Positions 8,256 through 16,621 of a stretch of 64,000 nt of DNA are shown piece after piece; within the stretch, counting starts at the first letter, position 1, and each line of letters starts with the position of its first letter. The position numbers and the translations under genes were made by a program. The notes below the pieces were generated by a model. That model made no database searches and was not told the DNA's origin. It saw nothing but the letters and a program-made list of their open reading frames with translations. Origin of the DNA: an uncultured Rhizobium sp. (lineage in GTDB: Bacteria > Pseudomonadota > Alphaproteobacteria > Rhizobiales > Rhizobiaceae); NCBI GenBank assembly GCA_945952315.1, contig CAMFIE010000002.1, forward strand, positions 186,001 to 250,000. The letters run 5' to 3'.

Positions 8256-10148
8256 TCAGGGAAATTCGGAATTCTCGTGATAGCCGGAGACCTGCTTGAC
8301 GATCAGCGCCTTGATGCCCTGTTCATCACGGGTTTTGACTGAGGTTTCGAGCAGGCTAAGATCCGCCTCGATATCCGCCAGCGAGAAGAAATCCTCGCGC
8401 GCGGTCATGATTCGCGGATGGCGCGTCGGCTGCGGGTCATTGCCGAGCAACAGTTCCTCATAGAGCTTTTCTGCCGGGCGAAGGCCGGTCGTGACGATCT
8501 CGATATCGCCCTCTGGATTGTCCTCGTTCTTCACGGTCAGACCGGAAAGCTCGACCATCACACGGGCGAGATCCATGATCTTTACCGGCTTGCCCATATC
8601 CAGCAGGAAGACGTCTCCGCCGGTTGCCATGGCACCGGCCTGAATGACCAGCTGCGCCGCTTCCGGTATGGTCATGAAATAGCGGGTAACGTCTGCATGC
8701 GTCACTGTTATCGGTCCGCCCTCGGCGATCTGCTGGCGAAAGAGCGGCACCACGGAGCCGGAAGAGCCGAGCACATTGCCGAAGCGCACCATGGAAAACA
8801 CGGTTTGCGGCTTTTCGGCAGCGAGCGCCTGCAGCACCAGCTCCGCCATGCGCTTCGATGCCCCCATCACATTGGTGGGGCGCACGGCCTTGTCGGTGCT
8901 GATCAGCACGAAGGCAGAAGTGCCATGGGCGGCGGCGGCGCGCGCAGTCACATAGGTGCCGAGCACATTGTTCTGCACGCCCTCGATGATGTTGCGCTCG
9001 ACAAGCGGCACATGCTTGTAGGCGGCGGCGTGATAGACGGTCTGCGGCTTGTAGGTCGCAAACACCTCCTCCATCCGCAACGGGTCGCGCACGGAGCCGA
9101 GCACGGGCACGATGTCAAAGGGCCAGTCCGCCTGCCGCGACAGCTCGTTGTGGATCGAATAGAGCGCAAATTCGCTGGCATCGAAGAGGACAAGCTTTGA
9201 CGGGCCGATGGCACAGATCTGGCGGGCAATCTCGCTGCCGATCGAGCCGCCGGCGCCGGTGACCAGCACCACCTGGGCGCGGATGTTGCGGTTCAGAAGC
9301 TCAGGTACGGGCGGGACAACGGGTCGGCCGAGCAGATCATCGAGGTCGAGTTCCTGCAGATCCGTGCTTCTCACCCGTCCCTGTGCCAGTTGCGAGACAT
9401 TCGGCGCATTGCGCACAGCTACATGGGCATTGCGCAACAGATCGATGATTTCCTTGCGCCGCTCCGACACGTCACTCGGGATTGCAAGCAGAACTGTTTT
9501 CACGTCCAGCCGCTCGACGAGATCCTTCAGCCTCGCCGGGTTGTGAACCCGGATACCATCGATGATGACGCCATGAAGAGCCGGATCGTCGTCGACAAAG
9601 GCCTTCACATTCAGTTCGTCGCCATTGCGAAGCGCGCTTGCGAGCTGGCGGCCCACGCCGCCCGCGCCATAGATGATGACGGGTGCCCGCGCGCCGTGGC
9701 GGAGCATGTCGCGATAGGCCGAGCCGAATATATAGCGGGCGATGAAGCGCGAGATCGACACCATCAGCAAAAGCAGCATCGGCTGAAGAATGCCAACCGT
9801 GCGCGGTATGCCCTCAACACCGATGAATGTGTAGATCATGGCAAAGAGCAGGGCATAGATCAGCAGCGCGCGGAAAATCGCAGCGAACGCCGCCCAGCCG
9901 ATAAAACGGAAGATCGTTCGATACAGTCCGTTCGTGATGAACAGTGGCAAGGCAATCGCCAGCGAAACCGGAATGGTCTGCAATTGCACGCCGCTCAGCA
10001 TATCCCAGGTATTCAGCCGGAACGAGAAGGCGAGCCAGAGCGTGAAGACACACAGGAAGACATCAATCGCCACGGCAAAGAGGCGCTTGAACCAGCGCGG
10101 CCAGAACAGCACCGCCAGCATCAGCTTGCGCCCGATTGTGTTGCTCAA
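8256..10148 (-). CDS. Nucleotide-sugar epimerase/dehydratase, CapD/WbpM/FlaA1 membrane type
   Basis: Large UDP-sugar 4,6-dehydratase-like enzyme for surface polysaccharide synthesis, 630 residues. Four N-terminal membrane segments (about 20-130) are followed by a first Rossmann-like domain (VIIYGAGGVGRQL) and a second SDR domain with NAD motif VLVTGAGGSIGSEIARQI. The active-site region LISTDKAVRPTNVMGASKR has Met where classical SDR enzymes have the catalytic Tyr, as is known for the WbpM class. The open frame starts at TTG 10148, which has GGGAG eight bases upstream; the later ATG 10121 has no such site, so TTG is preferred. It stands alone, without other polysaccharide genes. The exact sugar substrate cannot be read. 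Confidence 0.88.
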   Translation of the reverse strand: MSNTIGRKLMLAVLFWPRWFKRLFAVAIDVFLCVFTLWLAFSFRLNTWDMLSGVQLQTIPVSLAIALPLFITNGLYRTIFRFIGWAAFAAIFRALLIYALLFAMIYTFIGVEGIPRTVGILQPMLLLLMVSISRFIARYIFGSAYRDMLRHGARAPVIIYGAGGVGRQLASALRNGDELNVKAFVDDDPALHGVIIDGIRVHNPARLKDLVERLDVKTVLLAIPSDVSERRKEIIDLLRNAHVAVRNAPNVSQLAQGRVRSTDLQELDLDDLLGRPVVPPVPELLNRNIRAQVVLVTGAGGSIGSEIARQICAIGPSKLVLFDASEFALYSIHNELSRQADWPFDIVPVLGSVRDPLRMEEVFATYKPQTVYHAAAYKHVPLVERNIIEGVQNNVLGTYVTARAAAAHGTSAFVLISTDKAVRPTNVMGASKRMAELVLQALAAEKPQTVFSMVRFGNVLGSSGSVVPLFRQQIAEGGPITVTHADVTRYFMTIPEAAQLVIQAGAMATGGDVFLLDMGKPVKIMDLARVMVELSGLTVKNEDNPEGDIEIVTTGLRPAEKLYEELLLGNDPQPTRHPRIMTAREDFFSLADIEADLSLLETSVKTRDEQGIKALIVKQVSGYHENSEFP

Positions 10149-10331
10149 GGCCTGCTCCCGTGATGATCGATCTGATGTCGGGGAGATGTCGGTCCGGCAT
10201 CTTCCGGTCTTCCGTTCCGGTTCGCCGAACGGTATGCCGCCTCTTTAACCGAAGCGTTTGCAGCCTACAAGTCCTTCATCGAAACGCAATTCTTGATTGA
10301 ATACGAAGGTTCTGATGAAAAGTAATCCCTG

Positions 10332-12122
10332 TCAGGCCGGGGGTCCGGCGTCCGGCAGGAGTTGCAGCTCGTAGAGGCGGCGATAGGGGCCTTCGCGGCT
10401 CAGAAGCTCGGCCTGCGGACCGGTCTCGACCACCTTGCCCTTGTCGAGCACCATGATCGTATCGGCCTGGGTAACCGTTGACAGCCGATGGGCGATGATG
10501 ATCGTGGTGCGGCCTGCGGTCAGTCGGGCCATGGCCTCGCGGATCAGCGTTTCGGAGACGGAATCAAGCGCACTTGTCGCCTCGTCGAGGATCAGGATTT
10601 CGGCATTGCGCAGCATCGCGCGGGCGATTGTCAGCCGCTGCTTCTGGCCACCGGAAAGCTTGCCGCCGTTTTCGCCAACATCGCTGTCGTAACCCTGCGG
10701 CAGCTGCATGATGAAGTCATGGGCATTGGCGGCCTTCGCAGCAGCGATGATGTCCTCTTCCGTGGCATTTGCCCGACCAAGCGCGATGTTGTGGCGGATC
10801 GTGCCGGAAAACAGGTACGTATCCTGCCCGACATAGGAAATGCGCTCGCGCAGCGACCGGAACGTCACCGCCTTCAGGTCCTGCCCGTCGATGGTGACGC
10901 TGCCGGACTGCGGATCATAAAGCCGCATCACCAGATTGATGATCGAGGATTTTCCGCTGCCGGAAGCGCCGACCAGTGCGGTGGTCTTGCCTGCCTCGAA
11001 GCGAAGATCGAGCCCGTCGAAAATCGGCTGTCCATCCTGATAGCCGAAATGCACCTTGTCGAAGCGGACTTCGCCGGGGCCGGGTGCGAGGTCGATGGCC
11101 TTTTCGCTTTCGGTCAGCGTCAGCGGCGCATCCATCAGCTCATACATCTTGCGCACGCCGATCAGGCCGGATTCGAGGCTGACGCGCATGCGGGCAAGCC
11201 GCTTTGCCGGATCATAGGCGAGCAGCAGGGCGGCGATGAAGGACACGAGCTCGCCCGGCGAATGACCGCCCTTCAGCACCCATATCGCGTTCAGCGCCGT
11301 GACGATCGCGATGGCAAAGCCGGACAGCGTTTCCATGATCGGGCTGGACGCGGCCTCAAGGCGCGCAATGCTGTTGGCGCGGCGCTCCACGTCGCTCACA
11401 TGCGCCTGCATGCGGGCCTGCATCTCGTTTTCCAGGCTGAACGCCTTGATCACGCGGATCCCGTTTGCGGTTTCCTGCACATTCTCGATGATCTTGCCAA
11501 GCGAGAGCAGTTCGGCCTCCATGATGCGCCGAACCCGCTTGGTGAGCGTGCGAATGCCGATGATCGCGGCCGGGCCGACGATGAAAGAGACGAGCGAAAG
11601 CACCGGCTGCTGTATCACCATCACCGCAATAAGGCCGATCAGCGAGAAGAGATCGCGGACAAAGGACGTCACGAGGAGGTCGATCACCTGGCGCGCGGCC
11701 TGCGCATTGGTCGTCAGCCGCATTAACAGTTCGGACGACGGAAAGCGGGTGTAGAAGGCCATATCCTGCTTGAGGATATGGGCGTAGATGCGGCTCTGCG
11801 AGCGCGCGATGATATTGTTGCCGGCCTTGTTGAGAAACACATCCTGCGTATAGGCGGCGATGCCCTTCAGCGTGAAGATCAGCGCCACGATGCCCGCAAC
11901 CTTCAGCACCTTGTCCAGATCTTTCGACACGACGGTTTCATTGACGATATCGCGGATGATCCAGGCGGAGGCGGATGTCATGCCGGCAATCGTCAGCATC
12001 GCGACGATGGCAATGGCATACCAGGGCGCCTGGGTCTTGAAGTTTTCCGACAGCAAGCGCCGGACAAGGCCCTTGTTATTGTCGGAAATATACTTGTCCA
12101 GCATGCGAAACGTACCTTTCAT
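10332..12122 (-). CDS. ABC transporter, fused permease and ATPase (MsbA/multidrug exporter type)
   Basis: Half-size exporter with six membrane segments (about 35-310) fused to an ATPase domain; it would act as a homodimer exporting a lipid or hydrophobic compound. The ATPase shows Walker A GASGSGKSS, Q-loop YVGQDTYLFSG, signature LSGGQKQRL, Walker B ILILDEATSALD and H-loop IIAHRLS. The first ATG is 12122; ATG 12104 (MLDKYIS) is a possible later start. A perfect hairpin (CCTGAA/TTCAGG, 12128-12143 on the plus strand) overlaps the AGGA in front of ATG 12122 and could mask it. The substrate is unknown; MsbA-like lipid export is one possibility. Confidence 0.88.
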   Translation of the reverse strand: MKGTFRMLDKYISDNNKGLVRRLLSENFKTQAPWYAIAIVAMLTIAGMTSASAWIIRDIVNETVVSKDLDKVLKVAGIVALIFTLKGIAAYTQDVFLNKAGNNIIARSQSRIYAHILKQDMAFYTRFPSSELLMRLTTNAQAARQVIDLLVTSFVRDLFSLIGLIAVMVIQQPVLSLVSFIVGPAAIIGIRTLTKRVRRIMEAELLSLGKIIENVQETANGIRVIKAFSLENEMQARMQAHVSDVERRANSIARLEAASSPIMETLSGFAIAIVTALNAIWVLKGGHSPGELVSFIAALLLAYDPAKRLARMRVSLESGLIGVRKMYELMDAPLTLTESEKAIDLAPGPGEVRFDKVHFGYQDGQPIFDGLDLRFEAGKTTALVGASGSGKSSIINLVMRLYDPQSGSVTIDGQDLKAVTFRSLRERISYVGQDTYLFSGTIRHNIALGRANATEEDIIAAAKAANAHDFIMQLPQGYDSDVGENGGKLSGGQKQRLTIARAMLRNAEILILDEATSALDSVSETLIREAMARLTAGRTTIIIAHRLSTVTQADTIMVLDKGKVVETGPQAELLSREGPYRRLYELQLLPDAGPPA

Positions 12123-12270
12123 TCCGTCCTGAAGCGGTTCAGGCGGTGCAAAGCCCGGCAGGGGAAGGGACTTTGAATTCAGGTCTAAATGACCCGAGCC
12201 GCCCGGAAATGCAAGTGTCTGCGGGGGCGGGGCTCCGGGAAGGTAAGCGCAAGGTTAGGCGGCCGGGAGA

Positions 12271-12585
12271 TCAGTCCTTGGGGCAGAAGGAGGCGTAGAG
12301 CGCTTTCACGACATTGAGAGCCGGTTCGCTTTCGATCCGGTACCAGATGGTCTGGCCATCGCGCCGCCCGGCAATCAGGCCCTCGCGACGCAGGAGCGCC
12401 AGATGCTGCGAAACGGTGGAATCGCGGATGCCGAGAAATTCGGCAAGCTGGCCAACGGAGCGTTCCCCTTCCACCAGACGGCACAGGATCAGAAGCCGAT
12501 GGCGGTTTGCCATGGATTTCAGCAACTCGCTGGCATCGTCCGCGGCGGTCTGCATGGGGTCCGTCGAGATGGCATCCGTCGTCAT
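12271..12585 (-). CDS. ArsR-family winged-helix regulator with paired cysteines (BigR/SqrR-like)
   Basis: Small DNA-binding repressor, 104 residues from ATG 12585 (AGGA eight bases upstream) or 112 from ATG 12609. The fold is seen in ASELLKSMANRHRLLILC, SVGQLAEFLGIRDSTVSQHLALLR (recognition helix) and a beta wing GRRDGQTIWYRI. Two cysteines, one in LLILC and one in ASFC near the end, are 66 residues apart. That is the spacing I recall for the dithiol pair of BigR and SqrR, which sense reactive sulfur species. No metal-binding ELCVCDL motif is present. The usual BigR partners (a persulfide dioxygenase or sulfur exporter) are not next to it. An ATTC-N10-GAAT repeat at 12660-12677 upstream might be an operator. 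Confidence 0.85.
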   Translation of the reverse strand: MTTDAISTDPMQTAADDASELLKSMANRHRLLILCRLVEGERSVGQLAEFLGIRDSTVSQHLALLRREGLIAGRRDGQTIWYRIESEPALNVVKALYASFCPKD

Positions 12586-12785
12586 TGCCTTGTCCTGTTC
12601 GCTTACCATTCTGCATGATCCATTCCATAAATCAGCGGATCATCACAACCGTATTCTACATTCTTTCGCGCCGGAATTGGGGAAAATTAACGTGATAATT
12701 TTGCAAGTTAAAATATCTGTTATAGGTAACCCCGATTGAATTGCCGGATCAGGTCTCCTGTCCGAGCGGCGGAAGGTGTTTACTG

Positions 12786-14048
12786 ATGGGCAGATATAGA
12801 GCGCGTGCGGCCCTTTCCATCATCCTCACGGTGGCAATTCTTGCCAATACGGGATGTGCAAGCCGTGCGACCGGCGTGATGAAGCCGGTTGCCGAAACGG
12901 CGCCGCAGGCTGGAAAAGTCGACATGCTGGTGGCCACCACCCGGGCGCCGAGCGGCGATCCCGGCACCCTGTTTTCCGGCGAACGCGGCAATGATCTTGC
13001 GATTGACGCGGTGACGGTCTCCATTCCGCCCGACACGGTGCGAAAGCCCGGAACCGTGCAATGGCCGACCAGGCTTCCGCCCAATCCGGCCAAGGATTTT
13101 GCGACGCTCAAGGTTGAGCCGATCACCGCCGAGCCCGACCTGCATGCCTGGCTGAAGAACCATGGCGGTGAAAAGCGGCGGCTGATGGTCTTCGTGCACG
13201 GGTTCAACAACACTTACGAAGATTCGGTCTTCCGTTTTGCCCAGATCGTGCACGATTCAAAGGCGAACGTGACACCGGTCGTGTTCACCTGGCCCTCGCG
13301 CGCCTCGATTTTCGACTATGCCTATGACCGGGAAAGCACCAATTATTCCCGCGATGCCCTGGAAGAGATGATGCAGAAGGGTGCGTCCGATCCGGCCGTC
13401 GGGGAAATCACCATCATGGCGCATTCCATGGGCACATGGCTTGTGATGGAATCGCTCAGGCAGATGGCGATCCGCAACGGGCGCGTCTCGCCGAAGATCA
13501 GCCAGGTGATCCTTGCATCCCCGGATCTCGATGTGGATGTCTTCAGCCAGCAGATGCGCGCCCTTGGCGACAAGCATCCGAAATTCACGATCTTCGTGTC
13601 CGGAGACGACAAGGCGCTGTCGTTGTCGCGCACGATTTCAGGCAATGTAGACCGGCTGGGGCAGGTCAATCCGGCCGCCGAGCCCTATCGCTCCGCCTTC
13701 GCCGAAGCGGGCATCACCGTCTATGACCTCACCAAGCTTTCGACCGAAGACCGGCTCGGGCACACGAAATTTGCCGATAGTCCCGAGGTGGTGCAGCTGA
13801 TCGGCGAGCGGCTTGTCGGCGGGCAGACGATCACCGATTCCCGTGTCGGGCTGGGCGACGGGCTCGGCGTGATCGCGCTCGGCACGACCTCGATCGTTGG
13901 CGATGTGGCCAGCATCGCCGTGCGCGCGCCGATCTCCGTCTTCGATCCGAATTCAGACCCGATTTTCCGAAAGGACAAGAAGCGCAAGCTCTGGCTGAGC
14001 GACCTGGAGAAACCGAAGACGAAGGAAAAGGCGAAACCCAAGTCCTAG
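12786..14048 (+). CDS. Alpha/beta hydrolase of the DUF900 family, putative lipoprotein
   Basis: A 420-residue exported hydrolase of unknown substrate. A hydrophobic signal region (ALSIILTVAILANTGC) ends in a cysteine at about residue 24, suggesting lipid attachment, although the residues before it are a weak lipobox. The oxyanion-hole motif VFVHGFNNTYEDS is followed by the nucleophile elbow MAHSMGTWL. A Lys-rich tail ends the protein. ATG 12786 follows GGAAGG at good spacing; the frame also opens at TTG 12741, which is not favoured. It diverges from the ArsR gene. DUF900 proteins are widespread in rhizobia, with no settled role that I know of. Confidence 0.82.
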   Translation: MGRYRARAALSIILTVAILANTGCASRATGVMKPVAETAPQAGKVDMLVATTRAPSGDPGTLFSGERGNDLAIDAVTVSIPPDTVRKPGTVQWPTRLPPNPAKDFATLKVEPITAEPDLHAWLKNHGGEKRRLMVFVHGFNNTYEDSVFRFAQIVHDSKANVTPVVFTWPSRASIFDYAYDRESTNYSRDALEEMMQKGASDPAVGEITIMAHSMGTWLVMESLRQMAIRNGRVSPKISQVILASPDLDVDVFSQQMRALGDKHPKFTIFVSGDDKALSLSRTISGNVDRLGQVNPAAEPYRSAFAEAGITVYDLTKLSTEDRLGHTKFADSPEVVQLIGERLVGGQTITDSRVGLGDGLGVIALGTTSIVGDVASIAVRAPISVFDPNSDPIFRKDKKRKLWLSDLEKPKTKEKAKPKS

Positions 14049-14054
14049 GGCAGG

Positions 14055-14870
14055 TTACGCCTTGTCCACCGCACGGCGGGCGCTTTCGGCGATGTCATAA
14101 TCTTCCGTGTGGACGAGCAGGCCCTGCGCAGTGGTGATCAGGATGCCATAGGCACCGGGCTCATCCACCGATGTATGGGTATCCTCCACCTCGAACGGGG
14201 TCGGCTGCTGGTGGAGCGGGCTCTTGAACACGGCGAAAGGCACGCCGCGATGCGAGCCGCTGATCGTGCGGTGCACATGGCCTGCCACGATCTGGCGCAC
14301 ATTGCCGTGGCGGGCAATGAGGTCGTGGAAGGCTTCGCCGTTGGAAAGCTTGATCGCATCCATGCCCTTGAAGCCCGTATCATGCGGCGGGTGATGCATG
14401 AAAATCACGACCGGTCTGTCTGCCGCTGCCGCGAGCTGCTGGTCGAGCCATGCAAGCCGCTTTTCGCAGAGCACGCCTCCCGCGTGATCGGGGTGACCGC
14501 GCTCGACGCCGAGATTGGTATCAAGGATCACGGCGCGCATATCCTCAAAATCGATGACCCGCTGCACGAAACCGTTTTCATCAAGACTTTCCTCCGGGAA
14601 ATGCCGGATGAACGTGCGTCGGTCATCATGGTTGCCGATGGTGATCGAAACAGGCAGCGGAAAATCCGCAAGAACCCGCCTGAGCCGTTGATAGGAGGCA
14701 TCATCGCCGTAATGGGTGAGATCGCCGGTCAGGATCACCCGGTCCGCATCCGGATGCATGCGGGCGGCATGGGCAAGGCCGGGGCGCAGCCGTTGTTCCG
14801 GATCAAGCCCGATGATGCGCTTGCCTTCAGGCAGCATGTGCAGATCGGTGAAAACGAGGATCTTGGTCAT
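14055..14870 (-). CDS. Metallophosphoesterase, CpdA/GpdQ class III phosphodiesterase type
   Basis: Binuclear metal phosphodiesterase of 271 residues from ATG 14870. Metal-ligand motifs appear in order: FTDLH (DxH), LTGDLTHYG (GD), TIGNHDDR (GNHD), FMHHPPH and VAGHVHR (GHxH). This set matches cyclic-nucleotide and glycerophosphodiesterases of the CpdA/GpdQ class; which substrate is used cannot be told. The frame also opens at ATG 14909 and TTG 14933, and none of the starts has a good ribosome site. It converges with the DUF900 gene, with 6 bp between the stops. Confidence 0.85.
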   Translation of the reverse strand: MTKILVFTDLHMLPEGKRIIGLDPEQRLRPGLAHAARMHPDADRVILTGDLTHYGDDASYQRLRRVLADFPLPVSITIGNHDDRRTFIRHFPEESLDENGFVQRVIDFEDMRAVILDTNLGVERGHPDHAGGVLCEKRLAWLDQQLAAAADRPVVIFMHHPPHDTGFKGMDAIKLSNGEAFHDLIARHGNVRQIVAGHVHRTISGSHRGVPFAVFKSPLHQQPTPFEVEDTHTSVDEPGAYGILITTAQGLLVHTEDYDIAESARRAVDKA

Positions 14871-15037
14871 GGGAAACGGGTCCGAAGCGGCTTGAGTTGC
14901 GCTTATCATTTCAATCGTATTTTCGCCGGTCAATCGCCCGCATGGGGTGGCAAAGCTTTTGCTTCTGATATATCACAGCGCAAGGCCGTGCGGCTGCCCT
15001 GCACCTGCATCCGGCCCTGATATCGAGGAGCGGGCTG

Positions 15038-16090
15038 ATGAGATGGAAGCGCACGATCCAGTTGCTGGATGTTCATTGCGAAGGGGAGATCGGCAAGGTT
15101 GCCATCGGCGGCGTGCCGAAAATTCCGGGCAATACCATCGCCGAGCAGATGCACTATCTCAACACCAGGGACGACAGCCTGCGCCGGTTCCTGTGTCTTG
15201 AGCCGCGCGGTGCACCGATGGGTTCGGTCAATCTGCTGGTGCCTGCCAAGAATCCGGCGGCGGACTGGGGTTTCATCATCCTGCAACCGGATCAGGCGCA
15301 TGCCTCGTCCGGCTCGAATTCGATCTGTGTCACCACCGCACTGCTCGAAAGCGGGCTGGTGGAGATGAAGGAGCCGGAAACGGTCGTGATGCTCGACACC
15401 GCCGCCGGACTGGTTCGGGCGGTTGCCACCTGCCGCGACGGGCGCTGCGAGCGGGTGACGCTGACGCTGGTGCCCTCTTTCGTGCAGGAGCTGGATGTCA
15501 CCGTGACCACCGAAAAGTGGGGCCCGATCAAGGTCGATCTCTGCTATGGCGGGATTTTCTATGCGCTGGTGGATGCGGATCAGATCGGCCTTTCGATCGA
15601 GCCCGGGCAGGCCCGGGCCCTCGTCGAGGCGGGTATTGAAATCCGCGAGCAGATCAACCGCGACATACCGGTCGTGCATCCGGAGATACCGGAAATCTCG
15701 GGCGTTGCCTATGTGATGTTCCGCGGCAAGGAGCCGGATGGGGCCGTGCGCACCTGCACCACCATGTGGCCGGGCCGGGCAGACCGCTCGCCCTGCGGCA
15801 CCGGCAGCTCGGCCAATCTGGCAGCCCTTCACGCCCGTGGTCTTGCAAAGGTCGGCGATGTCTTCACGTCGCGCTCGATCATCGGTTCGGAATTCAAGGC
15901 TTCGATTGCGGCGGAAACCACGGTTGCGGGCAAGCCCGCGATCATTCCGACGATTTCCGGCCGTGGCTTTACCTTCGGCCTGCATCAGGTGGCGCTGGAT
16001 CCGTTCGATCCGCTCGGCGATGGCTTCGCGCTGACCGATGTGTGGGGTGAAGCGGCAAAAGGGATTGCGGAAAGCCGGGTGAAGGGCTGA
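15038..16090 (+). CDS. Proline racemase-family protein with Ser/Cys active site (hydroxyproline epimerase or dehydratase)
   Basis: Cytoplasmic enzyme of 350 residues in the proline racemase/4-hydroxyproline epimerase/3-hydroxyproline dehydratase family. The second catalytic site is intact (RADRSPCGTGSSANLAAL, Cys253). The first site, usually CGHN, reads SGSN here, with Ser91 at the position of the catalytic Cys. Family work links such replacements to dehydratase or mixed activities, so a plain epimerase call is unsafe. ATG 15038 follows GAGGAG at ideal spacing. No other hydroxyproline catabolic genes are adjacent. It is followed on the opposite strand by the sugar mutarotase gene. Confidence 0.85.
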   Translation: MRWKRTIQLLDVHCEGEIGKVAIGGVPKIPGNTIAEQMHYLNTRDDSLRRFLCLEPRGAPMGSVNLLVPAKNPAADWGFIILQPDQAHASSGSNSICVTTALLESGLVEMKEPETVVMLDTAAGLVRAVATCRDGRCERVTLTLVPSFVQELDVTVTTEKWGPIKVDLCYGGIFYALVDADQIGLSIEPGQARALVEAGIEIREQINRDIPVVHPEIPEISGVAYVMFRGKEPDGAVRTCTTMWPGRADRSPCGTGSSANLAALHARGLAKVGDVFTSRSIIGSEFKASIAAETTVAGKPAIIPTISGRGFTFGLHQVALDPFDPLGDGFALTDVWGEAAKGIAESRVKG

Positions 16091-16103
16091 AGCGTCCTTC
16101 CCG

Positions 16104-16535
16104 TCAGGCGGGGTAAACCACGCCCTTGCGCAGGATGATGTTGCCGTAGAGCCGCGGTTCGCTCGTCTGCACGATAGCGTGGGCGGCCCGCACGCGCGGA
16201 TAGAATTCGGCGCCCTTCAGGGGATGAACGGCAAAGCCCGGTGCATGCCGCGCGCAGCAGTCCACCATCTCCTGGTGGACGGGATCGAGCAGGTCCGGAT
16301 TGTCGCGCACGGTCGCACGGAAAATCGCCTGCGGCACGAAATCATCGACGGGCATGACGCTCAGAATCGCGCTCAGAACCGGAATGACACCATGCCCATC
16401 CATGCGGATCAGCCTGCGCCCATGTTCCAGTCCCGGATAGTTGCCGTCCACCAGCGCGATCTCGTCGCCATGGCCCATCGCCCTCAGGCAGGCCAGAAGA
16501 TCCGGGCTCAACAGCGGATCGATACCCATCAACAT
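16104..16535 (-). CDS. RbsD/FucU-family sugar mutarotase
   Basis: A 143-residue protein of the RbsD/FucU fold, which interconverts alpha and beta anomers (or ring forms) of sugars so that kinases and transporters get the right form. Family motifs are AMGHGDEIALVDGNYPG near residues 19-35 and RLYGNIILRKGVVYP at the C terminus. It lies next to frcR, with its own copy of the proposed FrcR operator 46 bp upstream, so a job in the fructose module fits. The subtype is closer to FucU by the RLYGNIIL ending, but its actual sugar is inferred from context only. ATG 16535 has GGGGGA upstream. Confidence 0.85.
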   Translation of the reverse strand: MLMGIDPLLSPDLLACLRAMGHGDEIALVDGNYPGLEHGRRLIRMDGHGVIPVLSAILSVMPVDDFVPQAIFRATVRDNPDLLDPVHQEMVDCCARHAPGFAVHPLKGAEFYPRVRAAHAIVQTSEPRLYGNIILRKGVVYPA

Positions 16536-16580
16536 GACACATTCCCCCGCATCCTTGCGAGGCGCATATTGGCATGGAAA

Positions 16581-16607
16581 ATTAATAAATCAATTCGATT
16601 TATTAAT
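16581..16607. promoter_or_regulatory. Perfect inverted repeat, proposed FrcR operator of the mutarotase gene
   Basis: ATTAATAAATC (16581-16591) and its exact complement GATTTATTAAT (16597-16607) flank the 5-bp spacer AATTC. It lies between frcR and the mutarotase gene and contains a possible minus-strand -35 box TTGATT (16588-16593). The same 11-5-11 design recurs at 18036-18062. Confidence 0.7.
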
Positions 16608-16621
16608 CGCTGCATAAAAAA

